Shown piece by piece: positions 56,152-64,000 of a DNA stretch of 64,000 nucleotides. Made by a program: the position numbers and the translations under genes. Below the pieces are notes generated by a model. The model ran no database searches. It had not been told where the DNA came from and worked only from the letters and a program-made list of their open reading frames with translations. This DNA comes from Pseudalkalibacillus salsuginis (GTDB taxonomy: Bacteria > Bacillota > Bacilli > Bacillales > Fictibacillaceae). Every line of letters starts with the position of its first letter. The stretch's first letter is position 1. The stretch spans positions 682,001 through 746,000 of the forward strand of contig NZ_JAKJHW010000001.1 in NCBI RefSeq assembly GCF_021646685.1. Reading direction: 5' to 3'.

Positions 56152-56261
56152 TTTGTAACCTCCATATTGAAGTTATCATCAGTCTAACAAAAACAGGTCA
56201 TGACTGGAATATTAATGGATTTACCTTTAAAAACATTAAATTAGAGTGGTTTACTTGGATT

Positions 56262-56270
56262 TGTTATAAT
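56262..56270 (+). promoter_or_regulatory. Extended -10 promoter of ytkP
   Basis: TGTTATAAT, a TGn-extended perfect -10, lies 36 bases before the ytkP start. No clear -35 is present, as expected for extended -10 promoters. Confidence 0.55.
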
Positions 56271-56306
56271 AAGCTAGAATCTTCAAGTACAAAGGACGTG
56301 TTATGA

Positions 56307-57242
56307 TTGCGTGTTGTTAATAGTATAGCTGATTTAATAGGAGATACACCTTTGGTCAAATTGAATCGTCTGCCTGATCCGAACGGGGCAGATGTTTATG
56401 TTAAATTGGAAGCATTCAATCCAAGCGGCAGTATTAAGGATCGTGCAGCCTATAACATGCTTACGGAAGCAGAAGACAAGAACCTTTTGAAAGAAGGTTC
56501 AACGATCATCGAACCGACCTCTGGAAATACCGGAATCGGGCTTGCGATGAACGCAGCGGCAAAGGGCTATAAAGCGATCATTGTAATGCCGGATACCATG
56601 ACCCATGAACGAATCAACCTTTTAAAAGCCTATGGAGCAGAAGTTGTTCTTACCCCAGGTGATGATAAAATGCCAGGCGCGATTGCCAAAGCAAAAGAAC
56701 TTGCAGATGAGATTCCGAACAATTATATGCCGATGCAATTCGAGAACCCTGCGAACCCGGATGCCCATCGCACGACCACAGCAATTGAAATCCTTGAAGC
56801 AGTCAAGCAGATCGGGAAGAAATTCTCTACCTTCGTGGCACCGGCGGGAACAGGTGGGACGATAACAGGGACGGGCGAAACGCTGAAAGAACATATACCT
56901 GATCTCGAAATCAGAGTCGTAGAACCAGAAGGCTCCCCCGTACTATCGGGCGGTAAGCCAGGCAAGCATAAACTAGTCGGCACAAGCCCCGGCTTCATTC
57001 CGCCGATCTTGAACCAAAACGTATACGATGAAATTATACGCATTAAAGATGAAGAGGCAATTGAAACCACTCGAAAACTGGCAAGCGAAGAAGGAATCCT
57101 TGTCGGACCCTCCTCAGGTGCTTCGGTATATGCTGGGCTTCAAGCTGCCAAGAAGCTCAGTCCCGAGGAAGTCGTCATCGCCATTACTTGTGACTCGGGT
57201 GAACGCTACTTATCAAGCGATATTTTTGATTTCAGTAAATAA
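56307..57242 (+). CDS. ytkP: Cysteine synthase family protein (YtkP)
   Basis: A PLP-dependent O-acetylserine sulfhydrylase-like enzyme of 311 residues. The PLP lysine is in NPSGSIKDRAA, the phosphate-binding loop is GTGGTITGTG and the substrate loop is TSGNTG. TTG start after AAGGACG. It may be a second cysteine synthase beside CysK; no sulfur-regulated riboswitch is visible. Confidence 0.94.
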   Translation: MRVVNSIADLIGDTPLVKLNRLPDPNGADVYVKLEAFNPSGSIKDRAAYNMLTEAEDKNLLKEGSTIIEPTSGNTGIGLAMNAAAKGYKAIIVMPDTMTHERINLLKAYGAEVVLTPGDDKMPGAIAKAKELADEIPNNYMPMQFENPANPDAHRTTTAIEILEAVKQIGKKFSTFVAPAGTGGTITGTGETLKEHIPDLEIRVVEPEGSPVLSGGKPGKHKLVGTSPGFIPPILNQNVYDEIIRIKDEEAIETTRKLASEEGILVGPSSGASVYAGLQAAKKLSPEEVVIAITCDSGERYLSSDIFDFSK

Positions 57243-57250
57243 GATACGCT

Positions 57251-57300
57251 AAAGAAAACTCGGGCTTTGCCAAGCTTTAGTACAGGCTGAGCCTTAGTTG
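57251..57300. repeat. Family D repeat, copy 2
   Basis: AAAGAAAACTCGGGCTTTGC, then CAAGC, a spacer and GGCTGAGCCTTAGTTG. Very close to the copy at 51190, also just after a gene end. Confidence 0.7.
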
Positions 57301-57340
57301 CGCTTACATTGAAGAAAGTATTTTATACTTGCTTTAAATG

Positions 57341-57381
57341 TAAACGAAAAGAGGCGATCCACACTTATGGAACTGCCTCTT
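57341..57381 (-). terminator. Terminator of the MFS transporter gene
   Basis: On the minus strand AAGAGGC pairs with GCCTCTT across a 19-base loop and is followed by TTCGTTT. Confidence 0.6.
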
Positions 57382-57397
57382 ATTACATCTTTTTTTG

Positions 57398-58564
57398 TCA
57401 ATAGGCTACTTTATGTGGCAAAAGTTTCAAGTTAACGATGAGAAGCAATAAACCAATCGTGGTCATTGTACCGAAGAAAAGATACATCGCAAATAATGAA
57501 TACGCATCATAAATTATTCCACCGAGGAACGTACTGAACCAGCTGCCGAGTCCATTCCCCATCGAGCTATATAAAGCCACTGCTGTCGCTTTCACATCAC
57601 TTGGCGCTATTTCACGGACATATTGAAGTGCAGCAGGGATGAATAACCCAATTGAAAAGCCCTGGGCGATGGTCGTTGCATATACTGCAAGAAGACTAGG
57701 TTCAATAAAATAATAAAACCATCTAATTGCTGAAATAAGTGATGCAGCTATCAAGATCTTCTCAATCCCGACCTTGCGGATCCAACTGCCCGAGAACTTC
57801 ATGAACGGAGCCTCACTGCCTGCAGCAAGCAAAAATGCAATTCCTACTCCTGCTAACGTTCCGCCGATCTCTTGAATGTACAGTCCGAAATAAAAATTGT
57901 TCGATTGAATGGGACCAAAAACACAGAATGTGGTCAACATAAACAAAACGAACTTTGGTAATTTGAAAAGTGTTACGATTCCGGTACGTAAATCAACCTT
58001 TAAAGGATTGCTCTCTTTCGGCATCGCTGACACAAAGATGATACAAATAAATAAGGCCGCTGCAAAACAGTAAAAAATCAAACCCAGTCCTAAGGTTTCT
58101 GCAAGATTACCCATAACGTAGACAGCAATGGCAAATCCGAGAGCCCCCCATAGACGTAAGTTTCCATAATCTTTATTTTTGGCCATCACATAGTTCAGAG
58201 TGATACTGTCAGAAACAGGTACGATTGCACTCTGGAATGTGGCAAGCATGATGGATATCACAATAAGACTAATATAGCTCTCCATTAGCACGAATGGTAT
58301 TGCGATCAAACCACTCATCGCCAAAGTAAAAATGAGGACAGCCCTAGGTTTTCGAGTATAATCACATACGATGCCCCATACCGGCTGAGCAATGATCATG
58401 ACAACTGGGCTGACCGACATGATCGCTCCGATCTGGGTGCCCGTCAACTGGACTTCTTGCTTCAAATAAACACTTAACAGAGGAAAGAAGGTTCCAAAAC
58501 CGAAAAACATGAAGAAATAAAACAAGCTGAAATTCACAGATGCCTTTTCAAAATGATGTTGCAT
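57398..58564 (-). CDS. MFS transporter (MFS_1-like, YwbF-type)
   Basis: A 388-residue protein with 12 helices of the MFS_1-like group that includes LacY-like and nucleoside permeases. The N-terminal FMFFGFGTFFPLLSVYL, the loop GAIMSVSPVVMIIAQPVWG and the motif DYGNLRLWGALGFA are typical. The substrate cannot be predicted. The ribosome site precedes MQHHF. Monocistronic. Confidence 0.9.
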   Translation of the reverse strand: MQHHFEKASVNFSLFYFFMFFGFGTFFPLLSVYLKQEVQLTGTQIGAIMSVSPVVMIIAQPVWGIVCDYTRKPRAVLIFTLAMSGLIAIPFVLMESYISLIVISIMLATFQSAIVPVSDSITLNYVMAKNKDYGNLRLWGALGFAIAVYVMGNLAETLGLGLIFYCFAAALFICIIFVSAMPKESNPLKVDLRTGIVTLFKLPKFVLFMLTTFCVFGPIQSNNFYFGLYIQEIGGTLAGVGIAFLLAAGSEAPFMKFSGSWIRKVGIEKILIAASLISAIRWFYYFIEPSLLAVYATTIAQGFSIGLFIPAALQYVREIAPSDVKATAVALYSSMGNGLGSWFSTFLGGIIYDAYSLFAMYLFFGTMTTIGLLLLIVNLKLLPHKVAY

Positions 58565-58810
58565 TATAGCTCTCCTGACTAATTATTCATAATGTATCAA
58601 CCTCTGTCGATTGTATCGCAACTAATAAAAAAATCAATCAGGAAACTTGCTAAATCCAATCAGAGAGGATCAGCACTTTTCCTAAAAGAAATCTTTAAGA
58701 CTTTTCATGATTATTTCGACTTACATTGCTAATTTAGATTTTTCAACCATAATGCGACCCTGGAAGAGTCAAACAGAACAATGACAGCTTGTCTTTATCG
58801 TATTATTCGT

Positions 58811-60214
58811 TCACTTGGCCAATTCGTAGATTGCTTGGGCATAGATGGCTGTTGCTCTCAGTAGACTTTTAATATCGGCGTGCTCATCCTTTTGATGGGC
58901 AATTTCCGGGTCACCTGGAAATTGAGCACCAAATGCAACACCCGCATCTAGAGAGCGTGCATAAGTCCCTCCCCCGATGGAAATCAAGTACCCTTCATCA
59001 CCTGTATGTTGTTCGTACACACTCATCAACTTCTTGATCAATTCATGGTCCTTTGGTACGTGATGAGGAGTAAGATGTTCGATTTCATGCAATTCATAAC
59101 CGAATTTAGCGCCAACTTCTTTTAAAATCGAATTCGTTCGTTTAAATTCATGGGAAACTGGGTAGCGAAGATTCAATCCGAATCGGCCACCTTTATCAGA
59201 AGTATAGTTCATGATTCCTGTATTCAATGTCAATGGACCTGTGATATCATCAGAGTCCTTGATGCCCAATTTTACACCTTCTGTATCATCGGTGAGATAA
59301 TCATTGGCTAAACGTATGAAATCATTAGCCTCTTCATCCATAGAGTATTTTGATAAAAAGGATGCTAAATACAAGCCTGCATTTTTCCCTTTTTCAGGCT
59401 TACTTCCATGGTACGATAGTCCCTCAACATTCAGCTTGTATTGTCCATTTTCTTCACTTACGCTGCCATTCAATTCTTTGTCTTTTATAAATGAATGGAA
59501 CTCTTCTGCAATTGAAGCTAACCGCTGTCCTTCTAAAACGGCTTCGGCAAAATCCGGAACCATGTTCAATCGTCTGCCGGATTCAAAGGAAACAAGATGG
59601 ACGTCCCCGCCTTCAGACGAACCTTGTTCTTTTCGTTTCCACTCACAATCGAACAGTCCTTTTTCTGCATAGATGATCGGAAAACTGGCATCAGGTGCAA
59701 ACCCCATTGTCGGCATTTCCTCGTGTTTGAAATAATGCTTTACACAACGCCAATTACTTTCTTCATCTGTTCCGATGATCAACCGTACCCTTCTGTTCAA
59801 ATCAATGCCTAAATCTTTGATGATTTTCATCGCATAGTAGGCTGCCATTGTTGGGCCTTTATCATCAATCGCCCCTCTTGCAAATATTTTCCCGTCTCTT
59901 ATTTCTGCTGCAAAAGGATCCGAGCTCCATCCATCTCCTGCCGGAACAACATCAATATGGCAAAGGACTCCGATTAACTCTTTTCCTTTTCCAAACTCTA
60001 GATGACCAGCATAACCGTCGAGATTTTTACTCGTAAAACCATCGGATTCCCCTTTTTCCAATAAGTGTGTCAAGGTATGATGGATGCCTTCCCCGAACGG
60101 CGCTCCTTCTTTAGCTGTGTCAGGGTCAAGTATACTTTCAAAATGCAGTAAGGTTTGCAAGTCTTTTATAAATTCTTCTTTTCGTTGTTCAACTTCATTT
60201 TTCCAATCAATCAT
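58811..60214 (-). CDS. pepV: Dipeptidase PepV
   Basis: A cytosolic M20 zinc dipeptidase of 467 residues. Metal ligands are in VLCHIDVVPAGD, ARGAIDDKGP and IGTDEESNW; the late SIGGGTYAR is part of the active site. Corresponds to B. subtilis YtjP/PepV. It follows the potassium channel gene by 19 bases on the same strand. Confidence 0.95.
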   Translation of the reverse strand: MIDWKNEVEQRKEEFIKDLQTLLHFESILDPDTAKEGAPFGEGIHHTLTHLLEKGESDGFTSKNLDGYAGHLEFGKGKELIGVLCHIDVVPAGDGWSSDPFAAEIRDGKIFARGAIDDKGPTMAAYYAMKIIKDLGIDLNRRVRLIIGTDEESNWRCVKHYFKHEEMPTMGFAPDASFPIIYAEKGLFDCEWKRKEQGSSEGGDVHLVSFESGRRLNMVPDFAEAVLEGQRLASIAEEFHSFIKDKELNGSVSEENGQYKLNVEGLSYHGSKPEKGKNAGLYLASFLSKYSMDEEANDFIRLANDYLTDDTEGVKLGIKDSDDITGPLTLNTGIMNYTSDKGGRFGLNLRYPVSHEFKRTNSILKEVGAKFGYELHEIEHLTPHHVPKDHELIKKLMSVYEQHTGDEGYLISIGGGTYARSLDAGVAFGAQFPGDPEIAHQKDEHADIKSLLRATAIYAQAIYELAK

Positions 60215-60233
60215 GCGTCAGCCCCTCCACTCC

Positions 60234-61247
60234 TTATGAAGTCTGTATTCTTTCATACGTTTCTCTGTCACAGATGACGAACAACCTGGCATGATTGGGA
60301 AGGGCATCATCCATCCTGCGGTTGATATCCATTTTATCCCCATCAGCAATCAAGGTTGCCCCCTCCTTTATCAAATCATCAAAAGCTTGTTTATATGTCT
60401 CCCAATGCGGTTTTTTGTCAATTTCATACAAATTATCTCCAATGCCTCGACTCATCAGCTGGCTGTATATTTTGGAGATGCCATTCGTGAGCGCCGCCCG
60501 GACAGCGAGTCGAGAAATCGTTTCGTTCGATAAGATGAACTCGTCTACTTTCACATGTCTGAAATTTTGAATATGGCTTTCATTTAAAATTTCTACTGTG
60601 CTGTGAATTTCTGGTGAAAGTCTTTCGATCGTTGTTACAATCAACAGTGTTTTTCCATCTGTTAGCAGAGGATCCTTGATGGTCTCGTCTGCAAAAAGCA
60701 ATACTGACCTGGCACCTGGTAGGTTTGCTTGCAGTAGCACTTCTTCCCTGGTTGCATCCCCTTGTATGTAATGGACGTTTTCATGCAAATAAGGTGTCTT
60801 AGGTAATTGATCAATAATGACAACCTCCTTGATCGCTTCTGACTGTAAGATCTCTTCTATCGCAAAGCGTGCCTTTTGCGACCAACCAATAATAACAATA
60901 TGTCCCTCTTCTTTATAGGCCAACAACCCTTCCTCCTTCCTGCGTCTGATCATTCCGAAGCCATCTACCACTTTTCCGATGACTACCCCGATCAATCCGA
61001 TTCCGACTATGTAAAGAAATACCGCATAAACCCTGCCACCGACTGAACTTGGATAGAAATCACCATACCCCACAGTCGTTACAGTGGTCATCACCCACCA
61101 AAAGGCATCAAATGGATTGGAAAACGTTTCAGGCTCGATCAACCCCATCATCAATGTGCTTCCTAGGATCAAGATAAGGCTTGATAAAAATATGAACCAT
61201 GTATTCAGTTTGATTACCTTCACCCAAAATCGTTTTATTAAATACAC
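60234..61247 (-). CDS. Potassium channel with RCK domain (YugO-type)
   Basis: A 337-residue protein: two membrane helices flank the pore with the selectivity filter TVGYGD, followed by a TrkA-N/RCK domain (HIVIIGWSQKARFAI, VIIDQ, IQGDATREEVL). I start at GTG 61247, 6 bases after AAGGAGG, not at the upstream ATG of the longer frame. B. subtilis YugO works in biofilm electrical signalling; this may be a homologue, but orthology is not proven. Confidence 0.9.
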   Translation of the reverse strand: MYLIKRFWVKVIKLNTWFIFLSSLILILGSTLMMGLIEPETFSNPFDAFWWVMTTVTTVGYGDFYPSSVGGRVYAVFLYIVGIGLIGVVIGKVVDGFGMIRRRKEEGLLAYKEEGHIVIIGWSQKARFAIEEILQSEAIKEVVIIDQLPKTPYLHENVHYIQGDATREEVLLQANLPGARSVLLFADETIKDPLLTDGKTLLIVTTIERLSPEIHSTVEILNESHIQNFRHVKVDEFILSNETISRLAVRAALTNGISKIYSQLMSRGIGDNLYEIDKKPHWETYKQAFDDLIKEGATLIADGDKMDINRRMDDALPNHARLFVICDRETYERIQTS

Positions 61248-61541
61248 CGGCTTCCTCCTTCCTTTTCGACAATAACATACAAATTTCACATGAACACTTT
61301 GAATTATTCACAGAATTATTATACAATATTTCTAACTAGGAGGTGGGGGAAGGCGATTATCCGATATCCACTCGAAAATAAGAAGTACAGTGGAATTAGA
61401 CGAAGGTCTGGTTTGGAAGGACAGTCAGTCACATCTCTTAATCTTCAGTTTCCTTGGTAAGTGGTATTGTCATGTGTATTTGAACGGTTAATTTTTTGAA
61501 TATTTCAACAGAACCTTAATATTCATTTAATAATCAGCCTA

Positions 61542-61562
61542 TACACTGTATATGTAAGTGTA
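61542..61562. promoter_or_regulatory. Palindrome before ytzE, candidate operator
   Basis: TACACT and AGTGTA are separated by GTATATGTA, 22 bases before the ytzE start and over its likely promoter. It may be a site for YtzE itself; this is inference. Confidence 0.4.
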
Positions 61563-61583
61563 AAAAAGGTAAGGAGTGGTTGT

Positions 61584-61802
61584 TTGAGTCCTTCGACTGA
61601 ACGTATGTTGAACCGTGTAAAAGCAATTTATATGTTTATTCACGAAAGTGGTACGGTCACAACACAACAGCTTGTCGACGAATTCGGTACGACGCAAAGA
61701 ACGATTCAGCGAGATTTAAACGTACTAACGTATAATAACCTGGTGTCAAGCCCTACAAGAGGAAAATGGAAAACAACATCTAAAAAAGTGAAATTGGCAT
61801 AA
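61584..61802 (+). CDS. ytzE: YtzE, DeoR-type helix-turn-helix protein
   Basis: A 72-residue protein that consists of only the DeoR N-terminal DNA-binding domain (RVKAIYMFIHESGTVTTQQL, then TTQRTIQRDLNVL). There is no sugar-binding domain. TTG start after AAGGAGTGG. Small regulator with unknown targets; a palindrome overlaps its promoter. Confidence 0.92.
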   Translation: MSPSTERMLNRVKAIYMFIHESGTVTTQQLVDEFGTTQRTIQRDLNVLTYNNLVSSPTRGKWKTTSKKVKLA

Positions 61803-61811
61803 TTGTAATAG

Positions 61812-61843
61812 AACGGGTCCCCATCAGTTGAGACCCGTTTTTC
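61812..61843 (+). terminator. Terminator of ytzE
   Basis: AACGGGTC / GACCCGTT with a 12-base loop followed by TTT. Confidence 0.88.
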
Positions 61844-61859
61844 CTTTATTTTTTTATAC

Positions 61860-61975
61860 GAAATCACGACACGCTTGCAGAAAAAAGACCCAGACGGGAT
61901 TCCACAGCCAGGAACGGTTAGGGTGCGGATCACCTACGGAAAGAGAGTGAATTTCCTAGAAATCTAACAGAGCTT
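61860..61975. repeat. Degenerate family B intergenic repeat
   Basis: Has AAATCACGACACGCTTGCAG, GGAAAGAGAGTGAATTTCCT and AATCTAACAGAGC, resembling the copy near 27580 and its 3' end. Confidence 0.5.
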
Positions 61976-62055
61976 TATAAAAACAAGGAGAAAACAACAA
62001 TTTGGATCAAAACCACGTTTGTTTTCCAGAACGGTGTGATTCAGACACTTATGGG

Positions 62056-62688
62056 TCAGCCAATGATTTCATTCACACTATCTACAAGATAATCTTTGAA
62101 GTGGTTCGGTACAATAATTTCTTCTGGTCCCCAATCCATCGTTTCTTTAAGGCGGAGAAACCTGTTTTCCTCAGATACAAGCTTAGCCCAAAACCCATCT
62201 GCAAGCGCTAACCCTACGACTCTGCGTGTTTCCCAATCAATCACGATATCGATCACTTTACCTAGTGCCTCATCGTTATTTGTTTTGACCTTTTTTCCGA
62301 TGATCGCTGAAGTGGCGATTGAATCGACAGGATCATGCAGCTGTTGATCAACCCCACCTACTTTCACATAATGCTCCGTCACCTCTATGACATTGTTGAA
62401 AGAGACATACCGTGTTTCTTTGTCGTAACTTTTTAATATGGAATCTTCTCCTGTAATGGGAGGGGTATTCGCAGCAGTCTGCCCACCTGCACTATTGATG
62501 ACATTATCCATTGATGTATCGATCCTGTTCTGGCCATCGTAGTTTTCAGGGTTCTTCTCGATAAAGAGAAGGTAATCTAAATTGTACGTTTTCTTGTTAA
62601 GGAGCAAATCGTCCACTTTTGTTTTTGACTCTTCATTATCAGCCGTAATGATTTTATGATTCAGAATATCTTTACCGAATATAAGCAT
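62056..62688 (-). CDS. PRC-barrel domain protein
   Basis: A 210-residue soluble protein with two PRC-barrel-like segments: residues about 1-100 (GKDILNHKIITAD) and a clearer one at about 125-205 (IIGKKVKTNNDEALGKVIDI, DWETRRVVGLALAD, EEIIVPNHF). PRC barrels bind proteins or RNA in ribosome and photosystem maturation. The N-terminal part is divergent. Ribosome site AAAAGGAG. The exact role is unknown. Confidence 0.85.
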   Translation of the reverse strand: MLIFGKDILNHKIITADNEESKTKVDDLLLNKKTYNLDYLLFIEKNPENYDGQNRIDTSMDNVINSAGGQTAANTPPITGEDSILKSYDKETRYVSFNNVIEVTEHYVKVGGVDQQLHDPVDSIATSAIIGKKVKTNNDEALGKVIDIVIDWETRRVVGLALADGFWAKLVSEENRFLRLKETMDWGPEEIIVPNHFKDYLVDSVNEIIG

Positions 62689-62752
62689 GTTAATTTCTCC
62701 TTTTTTACAAGTATGTTCAGGTTAATACCCTTCTATAACGGGAATAAAACTC

Positions 62753-63475
62753 TCAATGACTTGGAGAATCTTTTTCAAGCATTTCAATCTCTTGTTGGGT
62801 CAACGAGCGTGATTGTCCTGGTAAAAGAGACGGGTCCAATTTCACTGATCCCATTTGCAGTCTTTTTAAATAAAGGACTCTTTTACCAACAGCCTCGAAC
62901 ATCCTTTTTACCTGGTGGAATTTTCCTTCTGTAATGACTAATTCAATTTCAGAATGGGTGCCGCTTGATAGTATGGCCAGTTCTGCAGGCTTTGTTATAT
63001 ATCCATCATCAAGCTCTACCCCTTTTTCAAACCTCCTACGATCCTTTTCCGTTACCCTTCCATCGATTTTGGCATAATACGTTTTCGGCACATGTTTTTT
63101 CGGAGCAAGCAGCCGGTGGGAAAGCTGGCCATCGTTCGTCAAAATCAACAAACCTTCAGTATCTCTATCCAGTCTCCCTACAGGAAATGGTTTATGGGAA
63201 ACAAATTCATCCCCCAGAAGATCAACGACCGTCTTATGAACCTTGTCCTCAGTAGCCGAAATGACTCCGGCCGGTTTATTCATCATGAGATACACATGTT
63301 TTACATAATGTACGACATCACCGCTGACAGTAATCGCATCCAACTCAGGTTCAACGTGAGATTTTCCATCCTTCACCATTGTACCATTCACTTTAACAAG
63401 ACCCTTCTTCAGGAGTTTTTTGACGTCTTTTCGACTCCCATAGTTCATATTTGCTAATAATTTATCAATTCTCAC
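62753..63475 (-). CDS. rsuA: 16S rRNA pseudouridine(516) synthase family protein
   Basis: RsuA/RluB-type pseudouridine synthase of 240 residues with an N-terminal S4 domain (RIDKLLANMNYGSRKDVKKL) and the catalytic Asp in GRLDRDTEGLLILTNDG. The final KRMFEAVGKRVLYLKRL is family-typical. It modifies a single uridine in rRNA, most likely U516 of 16S rRNA; RluB and RsuA are hard to separate by eye. Confidence 0.92.
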   Translation of the reverse strand: MRIDKLLANMNYGSRKDVKKLLKKGLVKVNGTMVKDGKSHVEPELDAITVSGDVVHYVKHVYLMMNKPAGVISATEDKVHKTVVDLLGDEFVSHKPFPVGRLDRDTEGLLILTNDGQLSHRLLAPKKHVPKTYYAKIDGRVTEKDRRRFEKGVELDDGYITKPAELAILSSGTHSEIELVITEGKFHQVKRMFEAVGKRVLYLKRLQMGSVKLDPSLLPGQSRSLTQQEIEMLEKDSPSH

Positions 63476-63567
63476 GAAAAAACCCTCCTAACAACTGTAA
63501 AAATGTAGCTTATTTTTTCTATATAAGTGTATAATAAGGTAAAAATAGTCCAAAAGGAGGGGTACCT

Positions 63568-64000
63568 TTGAAACAATCAATCGGGTTGCTCGCTACAGGA
63601 AGAAAAAAATTGGACCATCCAGCACCTGTGCTTGAATTTTATACAAGTCCATTGTTCCAAAAATCTGTACAATATGCAAAAGAACATTACGATCGTTTTT
63701 ACTTTTATAATGCAAAAGACGGGCTTCTAGTACCTGATCAAAAATTAGAACCTTATGACTTATCCATCAAGACATTTTCAATTATGGAGAAAAAAGTCTG
63801 GGCCCGGAAGGTGATCGAAACGTTCATGCAGTATGAATCACAAGAGGATGTGCTCGTCTATCTTCATGGAGGAAAAGTATATCGTGACCATCTTGAACCG
63901 CAGCTTGAGCAGAAAGGGTATGAATATACCATTCCAATGAAGGGACTGGGAATCGGCCAACAGCTTGCATGGTTTGATGAACAGCTGGGCAGTTCGGATC
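63568..64000 (+). CDS. DUF6884-like protein (cut by the window end)
   Basis: TTG start (KQSIGLLATGRKKLDHPAPV) with AAAAGGAGGGG 5 bases upstream; at least 144 codons without a stop, running past the right edge. It has the family-like order of a KKLDHPAP motif, YTSPLF, YNAKDGLLVPDQKLEPYD and a WARKV helix. Function is unknown. TATAAT at 63530-63535 may be its -10. Confidence 0.75.
   Translation, partial: MKQSIGLLATGRKKLDHPAPVLEFYTSPLFQKSVQYAKEHYDRFYFYNAKDGLLVPDQKLEPYDLSIKTFSIMEKKVWARKVIETFMQYESQEDVLVYLHGGKVYRDHLEPQLEQKGYEYTIPMKGLGIGQQLAWFDEQLGSSD

Noticed and set aside
58565-58810. RNA gene or small frame in the MFS-pepV gap
   Set aside because: AT-rich with no hairpin, ribosome site or frame that I can support.
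1-64000. tRNA or rRNA genes, prophage
   Set aside because: No cloverleaf-like segments, rRNA signatures or phage structural genes were recognised by reading; a covariance search would settle tRNA absence.

Overview
The window is a chromosomal segment of a low-GC, spore-former-type Gram-positive bacterium, almost certainly a member of the Bacillaceae. Gene content and order follow the Bacillus subtilis acsA-acuABC / ccpA / aroA / ytxGHJ / murC / sftA / ytpR-ytpQ / ytpP / ytoQ / ytoP / ytnP / trmB / ytzH / ytmP / ytlR / thpR / ytkP / pepV / ytzE / rsuA backbone. Purine-rich ribosome binding sites, frequent TTG and GTG starts, CcpA boxes and a sigma-B-like promoter all fit. No rRNA, tRNA, CRISPR array or prophage was seen. 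The species cannot be fixed from the sequence.

Layout. 0-10.6 kb: a class A penicillin-binding protein, a very large GNAT-beta-sandwich fusion, then acsA divergent from acuA-acuB-acuC with a CcpA (cre) box between them. 10.6-23.8 kb: an accessory block between acuC and ccpA, where B. subtilis has motPS. It holds a subtilisin with an apparent frameshift, small membrane proteins, a DUF421 protein, a CHRD protein, a sodium/solute symporter with a tiny accessory protein and its own cre box, an RNase HI-like protein, an IS3-type remnant, a BNR/sortilin-like exported protein and a secreted S15-type peptidase. 23.8-38.7 kb: ccpA, aroA, ytxJHG with a sigma-B-like promoter, an M29 aminopeptidase, murC, a nicotinate phosphoribosyltransferase-like gene, sftA, ytpR, ytpQ, a QueF-like reductase, ytpP and a PTS-IIC-like membrane protein. 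38.8-47 kb: a chemoreceptor, an MltG-like protein, ytoQ, a YjjX/DUF84 phosphatase, ytoP and the queuosine operon queD-queE-queC. 47-64 kb: ytzB, ytnP, trmB, several very small genes, ytmP, ytlR, an operon of thpR with a CidA/LrgA-LrgB pair and a NERD-like gene, ytkP, an MFS transporter, pepV, a potassium channel, ytzE, a PRC-barrel protein, rsuA and a DUF6884-like gene cut by the window edge.

How it works together. Acetate activation (AcsA) is controlled after translation by AcuA/AcuC and probably in transcription by CcpA, encoded 14 kb away. The adjacent symporter may feed the same metabolism. Cell-wall functions (class A PBP, MurC, MltG, SftA), stress functions (YtxGHJ, YtpP) and 7-deazaguanine tRNA modification (QueD/E/C, with QueF about 7.5 kb away) are scattered along the backbone.

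The most distinctive non-coding signal is a set of dispersed intergenic repeats. Some copies are nested in one another, and they come with tandem arrays of 48-bp and about 20-bp period. They sit almost only between gene ends. I found no clear new multi-gene system; the best candidates for novelty are the GNAT fusion, the composite repeats, the thpR-LrgAB-NERD operon and three genes shorter than 60 codons.
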